Below, one piece after another: positions 46,421-55,084 of a stretch of 64,000 bases of DNA. The stretch is taken from positions 425,561 through 489,560 of the forward strand of contig NZ_LZRK01000003.1 in assembly GCF_001687305.1 (NCBI RefSeq). Direction: 5' to 3'. A program made the position numbers and the translations under genes. The stretch comes from Actinomyces vulturis. GTDB taxonomy: Bacteria > Actinomycetota > Actinomycetes > Actinomycetales > Actinomycetaceae. Under the pieces are notes generated by a model, which saw only the letters and a program-made list of their open reading frames with translations, ran no database searches and was not told the origin of the DNA. Numbering within the stretch: position 1 is the first letter of the stretch; each line of letters opens with the position of its first letter.

Positions 46421-47767
46421 TTAAAGCCTTACGGCATAGGGCATGATTCCACCCCAACGCACTCCTGTCACCTTAACAACGTCACCAGGTGCAGGCGCTT
46501 CGATCATCTGGTCCCCACCTAGGTAGATAGCAACATGATAGATACTTCCGGCGCTGCCGTTAGATGACCAGAATAGAAGGTCGCCAGGCTGTGCAGCTGA
46601 CAGCGGAACATGGGTTCCAGACCAGTACTGAGCACGCGAGGAGTGGGGAAGATAAACACCGGCTTGTGCCCAAGCAAGCATGACCAGGCCGGAACAGTCC
46701 AAACCGCCCCACGATTCGCCACCCCACACGTATGGCACTCCGAGGAATCCATAAGCAGCATTTACTGCGGTCGAGGCGCCGCCGTAGTTATATACAGGTT
46801 CAGGGTCGGGAGCAGGCGCAGGGGCAGGGGCAGGGGTCCAGTATCCGTCATCTTCCTCTTCTTGACTTGCTTGCTCCGCTGCACGTGCGGCTTCAGCGTT
46901 ACGCGCTGCCTGCGCGTCGCGTTCAGCTTGTGCTTGACGCTCTGCTTCTGCTGCGGCCAGCGCTGCTTCGCGTGCGGCTTTTTCCTCAGCCGCTTTACGT
47001 GCTGCCTCAAGCTGATCCTGATGCTGACGTTCCAGTTCAACAGTGGTATTACGCTGGGTAGCAAGTGTAGCGATGAGGGTATCGCGTTCAGTGGTTGCGT
47101 CTGCAACCTTCCGTGCGGCGCTTGCTGCTACAGCATCAGCGTTGTCTTTCGCAGTTGCTGCTGCATCAGCTGCTTCACTTTTTGCAGTTTTCTTATTATC
47201 CGCAATGTCCTGCATTGTCTGAGCGACTGCTTCGAGCGCTTCGACACTTTGGACCTTTTCGTCTGTGCTTTCACCAGCACGTTCGAGAGTGGCATCGTGG
47301 TCAGCCAAGTCACCGAGAGATTCGCTGGTGAGGTAAGGAGCGAGGACGGCTAGGGGACTGCCTTGATCTTGATAGGTCTGGACAACGACACTAGAGAGAT
47401 CTTGTCGTGCTCGCACGGTAGCGGCAGCAGCATCGTCTGCTTGCTTTTGTGCTTCGTCCGCTTCTTTGGTGGCTTTGTCTAGTTCATCGAGAGCTTGAAG
47501 ATAGTCCTCACTGGCAATCTGCGCTTCCATGGTGGCTGCATCGGATTCACTTGAGAGTTGAGCCAGACGAGCTTCATTGTCAGCGATAGAGGCACTGGTT
47601 CCAGATTCTGCCGCTTTAGCGCGATCAATATCCTCTTGAGTGACATCGTCAGCAAGAGCAAGGGGCGTCATGCTCATCATGAACACTACGCCAAGCGCAA
47701 CGATGCGGCGCATAGTGGATGAGAGGGGCGATGGCTTCACAAAAACTCCAGCAAATGGTGATGGCAT
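46421..47767 (-). CDS. NlpC/P60 peptidoglycan endopeptidase with coiled-coil region
   Basis: 448 residues. A signal peptide ends near residue 40 (L-A-L-A-D-D). Residues 42-305 are Ala/Glu/Gln-rich coiled coil, then a run of Ala-Pro pairs at 311-323. The NlpC/P60 domain (330-448) has Cys358 in D-C-S-G and His411 in Y-H-V-A-I. This RipA-like layout suggests cutting of peptidoglycan stem peptides, often at division. No ribosome site precedes ATG 47767; a second Met at 47713 is possible and would still leave a signal peptide. Confidence 0.92.
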   Translation of the reverse strand: MPSPFAGVFVKPSPLSSTMRRIVALGVVFMMSMTPLALADDVTQEDIDRAKAAESGTSASIADNEARLAQLSSESDAATMEAQIASEDYLQALDELDKATKEADEAQKQADDAAAATVRARQDLSSVVVQTYQDQGSPLAVLAPYLTSESLGDLADHDATLERAGESTDEKVQSVEALEAVAQTMQDIADNKKTAKSEAADAAATAKDNADAVAASAARKVADATTERDTLIATLATQRNTTVELERQHQDQLEAARKAAEEKAAREAALAAAEAERQAQAERDAQAARNAEAARAAEQASQEEEDDGYWTPAPAPAPAPDPEPVYNYGGASTAVNAAYGFLGVPYVWGGESWGGLDCSGLVMLAWAQAGVYLPHSSRAQYWSGTHVPLSAAQPGDLLFWSSNGSAGSIYHVAIYLGGDQMIEAPAPGDVVKVTGVRWGGIMPYAVRL

Positions 47768-47771
47768 TGTT

Positions 47772-47794
47772 TATCGCGCGTAACACACGCGATA
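47772..47794. promoter_or_regulatory. Inverted repeat at the NlpC/P60 gene start
   Basis: TATCGCG and CGCGATA around a nine-base centre, ending five bases before ATG 47767. It could be an operator or a short 5' hairpin. The rest of the 217-base divergent gap to 47984 is AT-rich with no other clear element. Confidence 0.35.
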
Positions 47795-47984
47795 CGAACT
47801 AGTGCAACCATAGTCTCTTTTTTCACAATAGGGAACGCCAGTAACAGTTTTCACATTAGCAACACTAACAACAATCATGAAAATGATGAATATCAGCAAT
47901 TTTCTGTCATAGTTTTGATCCATTTCTCACTTTTCATGGCACTCCGACGCTCCACCCCTTCCCAAAGTGAGGCACAATGAAAGA

Positions 47985-49136
47985 GTGAAAACTCCTCGCG
48001 CCTCATCGATGGCAAACTCACCATCTCAAGCACAATCGTTCTTGAGCGACGACGAGTTATGGACATTCCCTGATCCACCACCCACAGGATCATGGGGACC
48101 CGACTTTCTCGGTCCAGGTTTTGAGGCGCAAACCCTCCCCCTACTCATCAATGATGCAGAAGACGACCCAGTTGCCACACTGGTACGTTACCTGCCACAC
48201 AACGACCCAAAGGCGCTAGCCGGCACTCCCTCCACTCCGACATTTACCCTTCTCTATCTCCACGGGTGGAATGACTATTTCTTCCAAACCCACCTTGCTC
48301 GTCAAATTGCCCGCTTAGGCGGAGCCTTCTATGCACTGGATTTGCGCCGTTATGGTCGCAGCCTGCGAAAAGGGCAGATGCGCGGGTGGTGTGATGATCT
48401 GACGATTTATGACGAGGACATTAGCGCCGCTTTCGCTGTCCTACGCGAAGAACGTCCCTGGGACTCATCGTTAATCATGATGGGACACTCCACGGGCGGC
48501 TTGATTGCCTCCATTTGGGCTGACCGTCATCCCGGCGCTTTAGATGCGCTCATCCTAAACTCCCCCTGGCTTGAACTTCAGGGTTCTTCGTTGTTACGCA
48601 TGCTTGGTGAGCCCGTGGTTAACACCTTAGCTCGACGCGATCCCACCATGCCTATCATGCCCAGGCGCCAAGACGTGGATGCCTTCTTTGATATTCATCT
48701 AGGGTGGAATGAAGATCGTGACGGCCCCATGACTCATGATGATTGGAAGGACGATCCGTACGTCACGGGCTGGAATGTGTATTGGCCTTTCAAGCAGCGC
48801 CCTACTCCCCCAATTCGCCCGGGGTGGATGCAGGCAATTATGGCTGGCCACGCTCGCGTGGCTCAGGGATTATCGATTACATGCCCCGTGTTTGTCATGC
48901 TGTCTGCTCACAGCCATTTTGGTTTTGGCTGGAACGATCAAGCACGCCATACCGACACAGTGATTGATGCTCCAGCCACAGCCAAACGCGCCGTGCAATT
49001 AGGCAACCTTGTGACAATTGCACGCTTCGAAGGCGCCCTTCATGACGTAACTTTATCTGAACCGCCAGTCCGTGAACAGGCTATGTCAGCCATGCGCCGC
49101 TGGGTGAGCAGTTACGTCCTGGGGCAGAAGGAGTAA
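47985..49136 (+). CDS. Serine aminopeptidase S33-type alpha/beta hydrolase (lysophospholipase-like)
   Basis: About 383 residues from GTG 47985; ATG 48009 is an alternative, and neither has a good ribosome site. The oxyanion region L-Y-L-H-G-W-N is near residue 90, and the nucleophile elbow G-H-S-T-G-G is near 165. D-L-R-R-Y-G-R-S matches monoacylglycerol lipase/lysophospholipase proteins. The likely catalytic His is in A-L-H-D-V near the end. Probably cytoplasmic; the ester substrate is unknown. Confidence 0.82.
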   Translation: MKTPRASSMANSPSQAQSFLSDDELWTFPDPPPTGSWGPDFLGPGFEAQTLPLLINDAEDDPVATLVRYLPHNDPKALAGTPSTPTFTLLYLHGWNDYFFQTHLARQIARLGGAFYALDLRRYGRSLRKGQMRGWCDDLTIYDEDISAAFAVLREERPWDSSLIMMGHSTGGLIASIWADRHPGALDALILNSPWLELQGSSLLRMLGEPVVNTLARRDPTMPIMPRRQDVDAFFDIHLGWNEDRDGPMTHDDWKDDPYVTGWNVYWPFKQRPTPPIRPGWMQAIMAGHARVAQGLSITCPVFVMLSAHSHFGFGWNDQARHTDTVIDAPATAKRAVQLGNLVTIARFEGALHDVTLSEPPVREQAMSAMRRWVSSYVLGQKE

Positions 49137-49278
49137 ACAATCCTTATTAAGTGGTGTTACCTCCCAGGAACGCAGGAGTCTGCTTAACAGGGAGAGAAGT
49201 TGAGCAACACAGCAGCGAACATAGGCTTGTCGTGCAACTCATCCAATCAGCGAAAACACTCTCTTGCCAGTAAAAAAG

Positions 49279-50586
49279 TCAGGAACGAGCGCGGCGGCCA
49301 GAAGGTTTCATAGGCATCTGCGGGTCAACGTCGCGCACTTCTTCCCATGCCTGGCGCAGTGTCGGCCCGTGGGGCCCAAAACGCCACACGTGCCATCCAT
49401 CAATATCATCAACTCCCTGCGCATGGCAGGCAGCCTCGGTGGGGTCAGTAAAGGTGCGACCATCACTCAGTGTCATGACACCGTAGGTGTCAATAGTGGC
49501 AACATGGAAGATACCGCGACGCAGTGATTGCCAAACCACTTCAGTCACGGTTCCCAACGCATGGGCAACCTTTGCCAATGCTTCTTCACTCATCGAGGGG
49601 TCCCAAGGATCAGGCCATAGCGCCTCTCCGCTAGGCAGTTCACCATTTCCTCTTCCCTCATCACTGTTCTGCTTAGTCAGGACAGTAACAGGGCATGACT
49701 CTGCCTCTTCAGCACCACCGTCATCAGTGGCAACATGGTCAACCTGGTCAATTGATTCCGCCGGAGTGAAATCACCAGATTCGCTCATTGGCGCGAGCAC
49801 ACTCATCGTCTGCGTAGGAGAAAGCACGGCATTTGTCCCAACACTCTGCTCCCCAGGTGCCACAAACTCATGAGTTGCACGATCACTGTGCGCACTATTC
49901 TCGGAGGATTCAACCAGGTCAGCGCTATGAGTACCGCGATGGGCTACATGCTGCTGAGTGTCTCTTTCTGTCAGAGCAGGAGATGCGGCTTCTACTTCTT
50001 GGCGACGAGGCCGTGCAACCAACAAGGTGTTACCAACCTGATCCATGGGCTGAGCGGAGAGAAGTTCAACATGAACAAAATGGCGACCATTAGCCAAGCG
50101 TCGAACGTCAACGGTATGGACCTGAACACCAGAGGGTGCCACGAGAGGAAGGCTAGTGCGCACGTCGTCAGCAAGGTGTGCGGTAAGCACAATGAGACGA
50201 TCAGTCACCGAAGCGCGAAGGGGAACAGCGTCACGGAAGTCTTGCCAATCATGACGGAAAGCTTCCATTCCTCCAGGATATGCGGCGCCCACGCCACGCA
50301 CTCCCATGGCAGACATGGCCGAGACGTGGGCCAAGCCACCAATTAATGTAGCGGCATCCATGTGCTCACTGACCATCACAACAACCACATCGCCAGCCGG
50401 GTTAAGGGCTGTCAGCGCATCTCCATAGCCAAGAGGCTGCCAAGAAATAGGAAAAATGGGCAGAGAGAGCACATCAAGAATTTGGGTACGTACAGCCTCT
50501 AGAGCATCGCGGATAGCAGACGCTTCGGCTGGGCGGCCAAACTGGGCCGGAACTAGTTGTGCCTCAGCAAGTTCGTAGAGCGCCAT
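49279..50586 (-). CDS. Protein with N-terminal nuclease-like and C-terminal RAMA-like domain
   Basis: 435 residues. Residues 1-200 form a compact alpha/beta domain with V-P-A-Q-F-G-R-P near the start and alternating hydrophobic strands (V-V-V-V-M-V; R-L-I-V-L-T), possibly a restriction-endonuclease-like fold. Residues 200-330 are acidic, Ser-rich linker. The last 90 residues have the RAMA pattern: R-R-G-I-F-x-V-A, D-T-Y-G-V-M-T-L-S-D-G-R-T-F-T-D-P-T-E-A-A and D-G-W-H-V-W-R. RAMA domains occur in restriction and methylation proteins. The function here is not known. A palindrome lies 48 bases upstream of its start. Confidence 0.65.
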   Translation of the reverse strand: MALYELAEAQLVPAQFGRPAEASAIRDALEAVRTQILDVLSLPIFPISWQPLGYGDALTALNPAGDVVVVMVSEHMDAATLIGGLAHVSAMSAMGVRGVGAAYPGGMEAFRHDWQDFRDAVPLRASVTDRLIVLTAHLADDVRTSLPLVAPSGVQVHTVDVRRLANGRHFVHVELLSAQPMDQVGNTLLVARPRRQEVEAASPALTERDTQQHVAHRGTHSADLVESSENSAHSDRATHEFVAPGEQSVGTNAVLSPTQTMSVLAPMSESGDFTPAESIDQVDHVATDDGGAEEAESCPVTVLTKQNSDEGRGNGELPSGEALWPDPWDPSMSEEALAKVAHALGTVTEVVWQSLRRGIFHVATIDTYGVMTLSDGRTFTDPTEAACHAQGVDDIDGWHVWRFGPHGPTLRQAWEEVRDVDPQMPMKPSGRRARS

Positions 50587-50633
50587 GATGTGTTCCTAGC
50601 CGACGGGGGGTAAAGCCAAAGCAATCCTCTCAC

Positions 50634-50654
50634 GTCTGGAAAACATTTCCAGAC
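50634..50654. promoter_or_regulatory. Palindrome upstream of the RAMA-like gene
   Basis: GTCTGGAAA and TTTCCAGAC around ACA, a perfect 9-bp inverted repeat, 48-68 bases upstream of ATG 50586 on the minus strand. Placement fits a promoter-overlapping operator. Confidence 0.45.
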
Positions 50655-50803
50655 CTCTTCGTCCCATTGCTCCTGTGAGATATACAGTTTCACGTTCTTT
50701 AGATATTCCTTGCTTTCATCACACACGAACACCCACGCTATTGACAAAAAGGCTCAACCACCTGGTCAAAGACAAGGTCCGCCCGCATCCACTTGAAACC
50801 TAG

Positions 50804-50842
50804 CGGTGGGGCGGATACGCCGGTCGCATATCCGCCCCACCG
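50804..50842 (-). terminator. Terminator after ppdK
   Basis: 14-bp perfect stem (arms 50804-50817 and 50829-50842) with an 11-base loop, 20 bases past the ppdK stop on the minus strand. Confidence 0.75.
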
Positions 50843-50861
50843 GATGGTCAATCAGATGGCA

Positions 50862-53588
50862 TTAGGCCGTTGCCTGAGCCTCATCCTGTACTTCATCGAG
50901 AATCACTGCTCGCCCTGCTTCCAGACGTGCTACAGGTACACGATAAGGCGAACAGGAGACATAATTCAGCCCCACAGAATGGAAAAATTGGATGGAATCA
51001 GGATCACCGCCGTGCTCGCCACACACGCCGAGTTTAATGCCCGGCTTAGTAGCGCGAGCACCCTCAGCGCCAATGCGAACCATCTGGCCCACGCCGTCAC
51101 GGTCGAGGGTCTCGAAGGGTGAGACTCCAAAGATTCCTTCGTCGGTGTAGTGACCGAAGAAAGACCCTTCAACGTCGTCACGCGAGAAGCCCCACGTGGT
51201 CTGGGTCAGGTCGTTGGTACCGAAGGAGAAGAAGTCTGCCTCGCTGGCGATGTGTTCGCTAGTAAGGGCCGCACGGGGCAACTCGATCATGGCACCAATG
51301 GGGAAAGACAAATCCATACCGGACTCTTCACTGACCTCGTCAAGCACCTTTTGTGCGCGATCTCGAGCAATCTGGAGTTCACGGACACTACCGACCAGCG
51401 GAATCATGATCTCTGGGCGCGGGTTGCCACCGACGCGCAAGCGCTCCACTGCCGCTTCAGCGATAGCACGGACCTGAAGCTCAATCAGGCCGGGCATAGT
51501 AAGTAACAATCGCACACCGCGAAGACCCAACATGGGGTTGGCTTCATGGTGAGCACGAACCACATGAAGTAATTCCTCATCTGCAGGGTCAAGGACCCCG
51601 TTGGCCTTATCCACAGCGACCTTGACGCTGAGCTCAGTAAGATCGGGTAAGAATTCGTGAAGTGGCGGATCAATGAGACGGACAGTCATGGGCTTGGAGT
51701 CCATAGTTTCCATCATCTCGATGAAGTCACCCTTCTGGAGGGGGAGAAGTGCGGCCAGGGCGGCTACGCGTTCTTCATCGGTACTAGCCAAAATGAGGTC
51801 CTGAACGAACTGACGGCGTTCGCCAAGGAACATATGCTCGGTACGGCATAGCCCCACTCCCTGAGCACCACGAGCTACGGCATTACGTGCATCCTCAGGA
51901 GTATCAGCATTGGCACGCACACTCAGTCTACGAACGGAGTCGGCATGCTGCATGAGACGGTCCACGGCAAGAACAAGTTCACGGGTGTCCTCATCAGGGG
52001 CCGCTTCGAGAGCTTTCTCCAGGCCGGAGTGAATGTAGGTCATAACGGGTGAGTCAACAACTGCGACGTCTCCAAGGAAGACTTCACCGGTAGTGCCATC
52101 AATGGCGATGGTGTCTTGGGAAGTAAAGACTCCATCATGACCGCGCACACGCAAAGTCTTGGAAGCGGCATCAACGTCGAGTGATTCGGCACCACAGACG
52201 CAGGTCTTTCCCATGCCACGGGCCACGACAGCTGCGTGGGAGGTCTTGCCACCGCGTGCGGTAAGCACGCCGGCGGCAGCGACCATACCGGGCAAATCAT
52301 CAGGGTTGGTCTCACGACGAACCAAGATGCAACTGATTCCTGCTTCGGCCATGGCTTGCGCTTCTTCGTTATTGAAAGCAATCTTGCCAACCGCTGCACC
52401 AGGAGAAGCAGGCATAGCACGAGTAAGCAGGTCACGCTCTGCACCAGTGGCGAACTGAGGGAACATCAACTGGGTGAGTTGTTCACCGGTGACGCGGGTA
52501 AGTGCTTCATCAATGGTGATCATGCGCTCATCAACGAGTTGGGTCGCTACACGAAATGCGGCACCAGCAGTGCGCTTGCCGACGCGAGTCTGCAAAAGCC
52601 ACAACTTGCCACGCTCGATAGTAAATTCGATGTCGCACAGATCCCGGTAGTGTGTCTCAAGGCGACGCATGGCAGCACGAAGTTCGTCGTAGGAAACTTT
52701 ATCGAGTTCTTCAAGGTCTGCCAGGGACAGAGTGTTACGGATACCCGCCACCACATCTTCACCCTGGGCGTTGACAAGGTAGTCACCGTAAACACCTGCA
52801 CGGCCAGTGGAGGGGTCACGAGTAAAGCACACACCAGTTCCTGAAGTCTCGCCCATATTGCCAAAAACCATGGTGCATACGTTGACAGCCGTACCCAAGT
52901 CGTGCGGAATTTTTTCACGGCGACGGTAGATATGTGCACGTTCTGTGTTCCATGAGCGGAAGACTGCTTCAGTGGCTAGGTCGAGTTGTTCACGGGGGTC
53001 CTGAGGGAAAGCAGTTCCGGTTTCCTTGCGGACGATCTCCTTGAACTCGCTGACCAGTTCCTGCAAGGCGCCGACGGATAGTTCGTAATCCATGGTAACG
53101 CCACGGTCAGACTTTTTAGTGTCAAGCGCAGAGGAGAAGAGGTCTCCATCTACGTCAAGCACGGTCTTACCAAACATCTGGATGAGACGACGATAGGAGT
53201 CCCAGGCAAAACGTGAGTCTCCGGAAACCTTTGCCAGACCCTCAACGCTGGAGTCATTAAGCCCAATATTCAGGACAGTTTCCATCATGCCAGGCATGGA
53301 GAACTTGGCACCGCTTCGTACGGACACAAGAAGGGGATCGTCAGGATCTCCCAGTTGCCGTCCGAGTTCTTCTTCAACTTCGCGAAGGGCGCGGGTGACC
53401 TGAACAGCGAGTTCGTCGGGGACTTCACCGTCACGCAGGTAAGCACGACATGCGTCGGTGGTAACAGTGAATCCCGGAGGTACAGGCAGACCGAGTTTGG
53501 TCATTTCGGCCAAGTTGGCACCTTTGCCGCCAAGTAGATCTTTCTGGTCTTTGTCGCCTTCACAGAAACGGTAAACGTACTTGGGCAT
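50862..53588 (-). CDS. ppdK: Pyruvate, phosphate dikinase
   Basis: Interconverts pyruvate and PEP using ATP and phosphate. 908 residues, full length. The ATP-grasp N-terminus has G-G-K-G-A-N-L-A-E-M and R-S-G-A-K-F-S-M-P-G-M-M. The swivelling His451 is in G-G-K-T-S-H-A-A-V-V-A-R. The PEP/pyruvate barrel has G-L-C-R-T-E-H-M-F, F-G-T-N-D-L-T-Q-T and the catalytic Cys in G-V-C-G-E-H-G-G. With lutABC and lctP it allows PEP to be made from lactate. Start has AAAGGATG. Confidence 0.97.
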   Translation of the reverse strand: MPKYVYRFCEGDKDQKDLLGGKGANLAEMTKLGLPVPPGFTVTTDACRAYLRDGEVPDELAVQVTRALREVEEELGRQLGDPDDPLLVSVRSGAKFSMPGMMETVLNIGLNDSSVEGLAKVSGDSRFAWDSYRRLIQMFGKTVLDVDGDLFSSALDTKKSDRGVTMDYELSVGALQELVSEFKEIVRKETGTAFPQDPREQLDLATEAVFRSWNTERAHIYRRREKIPHDLGTAVNVCTMVFGNMGETSGTGVCFTRDPSTGRAGVYGDYLVNAQGEDVVAGIRNTLSLADLEELDKVSYDELRAAMRRLETHYRDLCDIEFTIERGKLWLLQTRVGKRTAGAAFRVATQLVDERMITIDEALTRVTGEQLTQLMFPQFATGAERDLLTRAMPASPGAAVGKIAFNNEEAQAMAEAGISCILVRRETNPDDLPGMVAAAGVLTARGGKTSHAAVVARGMGKTCVCGAESLDVDAASKTLRVRGHDGVFTSQDTIAIDGTTGEVFLGDVAVVDSPVMTYIHSGLEKALEAAPDEDTRELVLAVDRLMQHADSVRRLSVRANADTPEDARNAVARGAQGVGLCRTEHMFLGERRQFVQDLILASTDEERVAALAALLPLQKGDFIEMMETMDSKPMTVRLIDPPLHEFLPDLTELSVKVAVDKANGVLDPADEELLHVVRAHHEANPMLGLRGVRLLLTMPGLIELQVRAIAEAAVERLRVGGNPRPEIMIPLVGSVRELQIARDRAQKVLDEVSEESGMDLSFPIGAMIELPRAALTSEHIASEADFFSFGTNDLTQTTWGFSRDDVEGSFFGHYTDEGIFGVSPFETLDRDGVGQMVRIGAEGARATKPGIKLGVCGEHGGDPDSIQFFHSVGLNYVSCSPYRVPVARLEAGRAVILDEVQDEAQATA

Positions 53589-53617
53589 CCTTTGCCTCTT
53601 TCCGTAGATAAATGTGT

Positions 53618-53637
53618 GTTACGCCTCGTTGCGTAAC
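53618..53637. promoter_or_regulatory. Palindrome upstream of ppdK
   Basis: GTTACGC and GCGTAAC around six bases, a perfect 7-bp inverted repeat, 30-49 bases before the ppdK start. A candidate operator or a short leader hairpin. Confidence 0.45.
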
Positions 53638-53776
53638 CTATGGCCCAGAATAATGTGACCTAAGGCTCAGGTCCAATCTATTTCGCTTGCATATTCCTAT
53701 TGTCTTCATGACGCCACCTTGCCCCTCATCCCACCTCAGAGGCCTAACGTCGAAATAATCGAAAAGAAAACACAAA

Positions 53777-53808
53777 GTGGGGGCGTTGCCATCCGGCAAC
53801 ACCCCCAT
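53777..53808 (-). terminator. Terminator after the Rpf-like gene
   Basis: Stem of about 14 bp with one G-U pair on the minus strand and an ATCC loop (arms about 53777-53790 and 53795-53808), 40 bases past the Rpf-like gene stop. Confidence 0.75.
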
Positions 53809-53849
53809 AAGGTGACGATTTGAGTATTCAGATTCCCCTGAACACTTAT

Positions 53850-54932
53850 TTAGTACCAGCCCACCGACTCAGAGTGACTCCAAGCCCCACAAGGGGAGCC
53901 ATAGCGTCCGGCAATATAGCCCAGTCCCCATGAGATTTGTGTGGCGGGGTTTGTTGCCCAGTCAGCACCTGCGCTAGCCATCTTGCTGCCAGGAAGTGCC
54001 TGGGGGATGCCGTATGCACCAGATGAGGAATTGGATGCGGCATAGTTCCAACCCGATTCGCGGTTCCAAAGGCTAACGAGGCACTGAAATTCGCCCTCAC
54101 CCCAGCCATAGGCCCCCATCATCGAGTGAGCAATGGCTTGGGCATCCCCGGCATTGGTACCACCGGAGGGGGTAGAGGCAGCGGCGAGGGCAGGTGAAAC
54201 TGCTCCAGGTGCAGGCTTGGGCTTAGTGCCAACGAGAACTACTTCATCTACCTTAGGGGTGACAACCATAGAGGAGACGAGAGTACGAGAGATTTCCTTT
54301 CCATCAACAGTGGTGACGGTGTAGATCTCGCGGCTCACGCCGTCAGATCCCTCTTGTTCGGTCTTGCTCTCACCTTCGTAGAGTTCGTCAGTTTTCTTCT
54401 CAACACGCTCGTGTTTGAGAGGAGTGTTGACAACATCCTGAGTGACGGTTGCGTGATTAACAGTGACAGTCACACCTGCCTTAGGTTCTTCCGTTAGGCT
54501 GACGGAGACCTGATCTCCGGCAGTGGTATCGACGTGCACGCCGGCCTGATTGAGCGCCTGAGCCCAGGTATCTGCATCAGTGCGGGCATCACGCTTCACT
54601 CCGTCCACCACGAGGATGTAGGAAGTAGACGCGGACGGATCTGCAGAAGCAGTGGGATGGGAGTGCGCAGCCGCTTCAAGTCCTTGTGTACTCAACAGTG
54701 CCGCATTGTGAACGAGAGGAGCAACGTCAGGCCCTTGCATCTGCACCGCGGCGTAGGCACCACCAGAGATAATCAAAGACACGCCTGCGGCTACAGCACC
54801 CGCACGGCACACGACAGTCTTGGAATCATGCTGAGGTGCATCTGCCGATGAGTGAGAGCGCATCAGATGCGTGAGAGTTCGAGTGGGGATGAAAGCAGCT
54901 AAACTGCGGTCACCTTGAGAATGACGACCCAC
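53850..54932 (-). CDS. Rpf-like protein: DUF348, G5 domain and lytic transglycosylase-type domain
   Basis: 360 residues. One membrane segment or signal lies at about 43-65. A DUF348-type repeat follows (I-L-V-V-D-G-V-K-R-D-A-R-T), then a G5 domain at about 155-225 (Y-E-G-E-S-K-T-E-Q-E-G-S-D-G). The C-terminal 80 residues have C-L-V-S-L-W-N-R-E-S-G-W-N-Y with a likely catalytic Glu, and A-Y-G-I-P-Q-A-L-P-G-S-K-M. It is a muralytic enzyme of the RpfB kind but with a transglycosylase-like catalytic end. GTG 54932 has AAGGAG. ksgA, its usual neighbour, is absent. Confidence 0.88.
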   Translation of the reverse strand: MGRHSQGDRSLAAFIPTRTLTHLMRSHSSADAPQHDSKTVVCRAGAVAAGVSLIISGGAYAAVQMQGPDVAPLVHNAALLSTQGLEAAAHSHPTASADPSASTSYILVVDGVKRDARTDADTWAQALNQAGVHVDTTAGDQVSVSLTEEPKAGVTVTVNHATVTQDVVNTPLKHERVEKKTDELYEGESKTEQEGSDGVSREIYTVTTVDGKEISRTLVSSMVVTPKVDEVVLVGTKPKPAPGAVSPALAAASTPSGGTNAGDAQAIAHSMMGAYGWGEGEFQCLVSLWNRESGWNYAASNSSSGAYGIPQALPGSKMASAGADWATNPATQISWGLGYIAGRYGSPCGAWSHSESVGWY

Positions 54933-54985
54933 GAGGTTGTTCTCCTTGGAAAAGTACGTGCGTACCGGTTAAGTCTGCACTCACC

Positions 54986-55002
54986 GTAACCGAATCGTAA
55001 CC
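54986..55002. promoter_or_regulatory. GTAACC direct repeat, MtrA-box-like
   Basis: GTAACC at 54986-54991 and again at 54997-55002, an 11-base period, about 55-70 bases upstream of the Rpf-like gene. The actinobacterial response regulator MtrA binds direct repeats of GTAAC with this kind of spacing, often before cell-wall hydrolase genes. Confidence 0.5.
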
Positions 55003-55084
55003 ATGGAGCAAGACAAGGTCCGCCATCTCACATTTTAGTGACCGTCTGTTCGCTTCCTTAACGAAAAAATGAGCATGAACTCAT

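Noticed and set aside
46800..46850. GC-rich tandem repeat as a possible CRISPR or VNTR
   Set aside because: It encodes the Ala-Pro linker of the NlpC/P60 protein and has no spacers.
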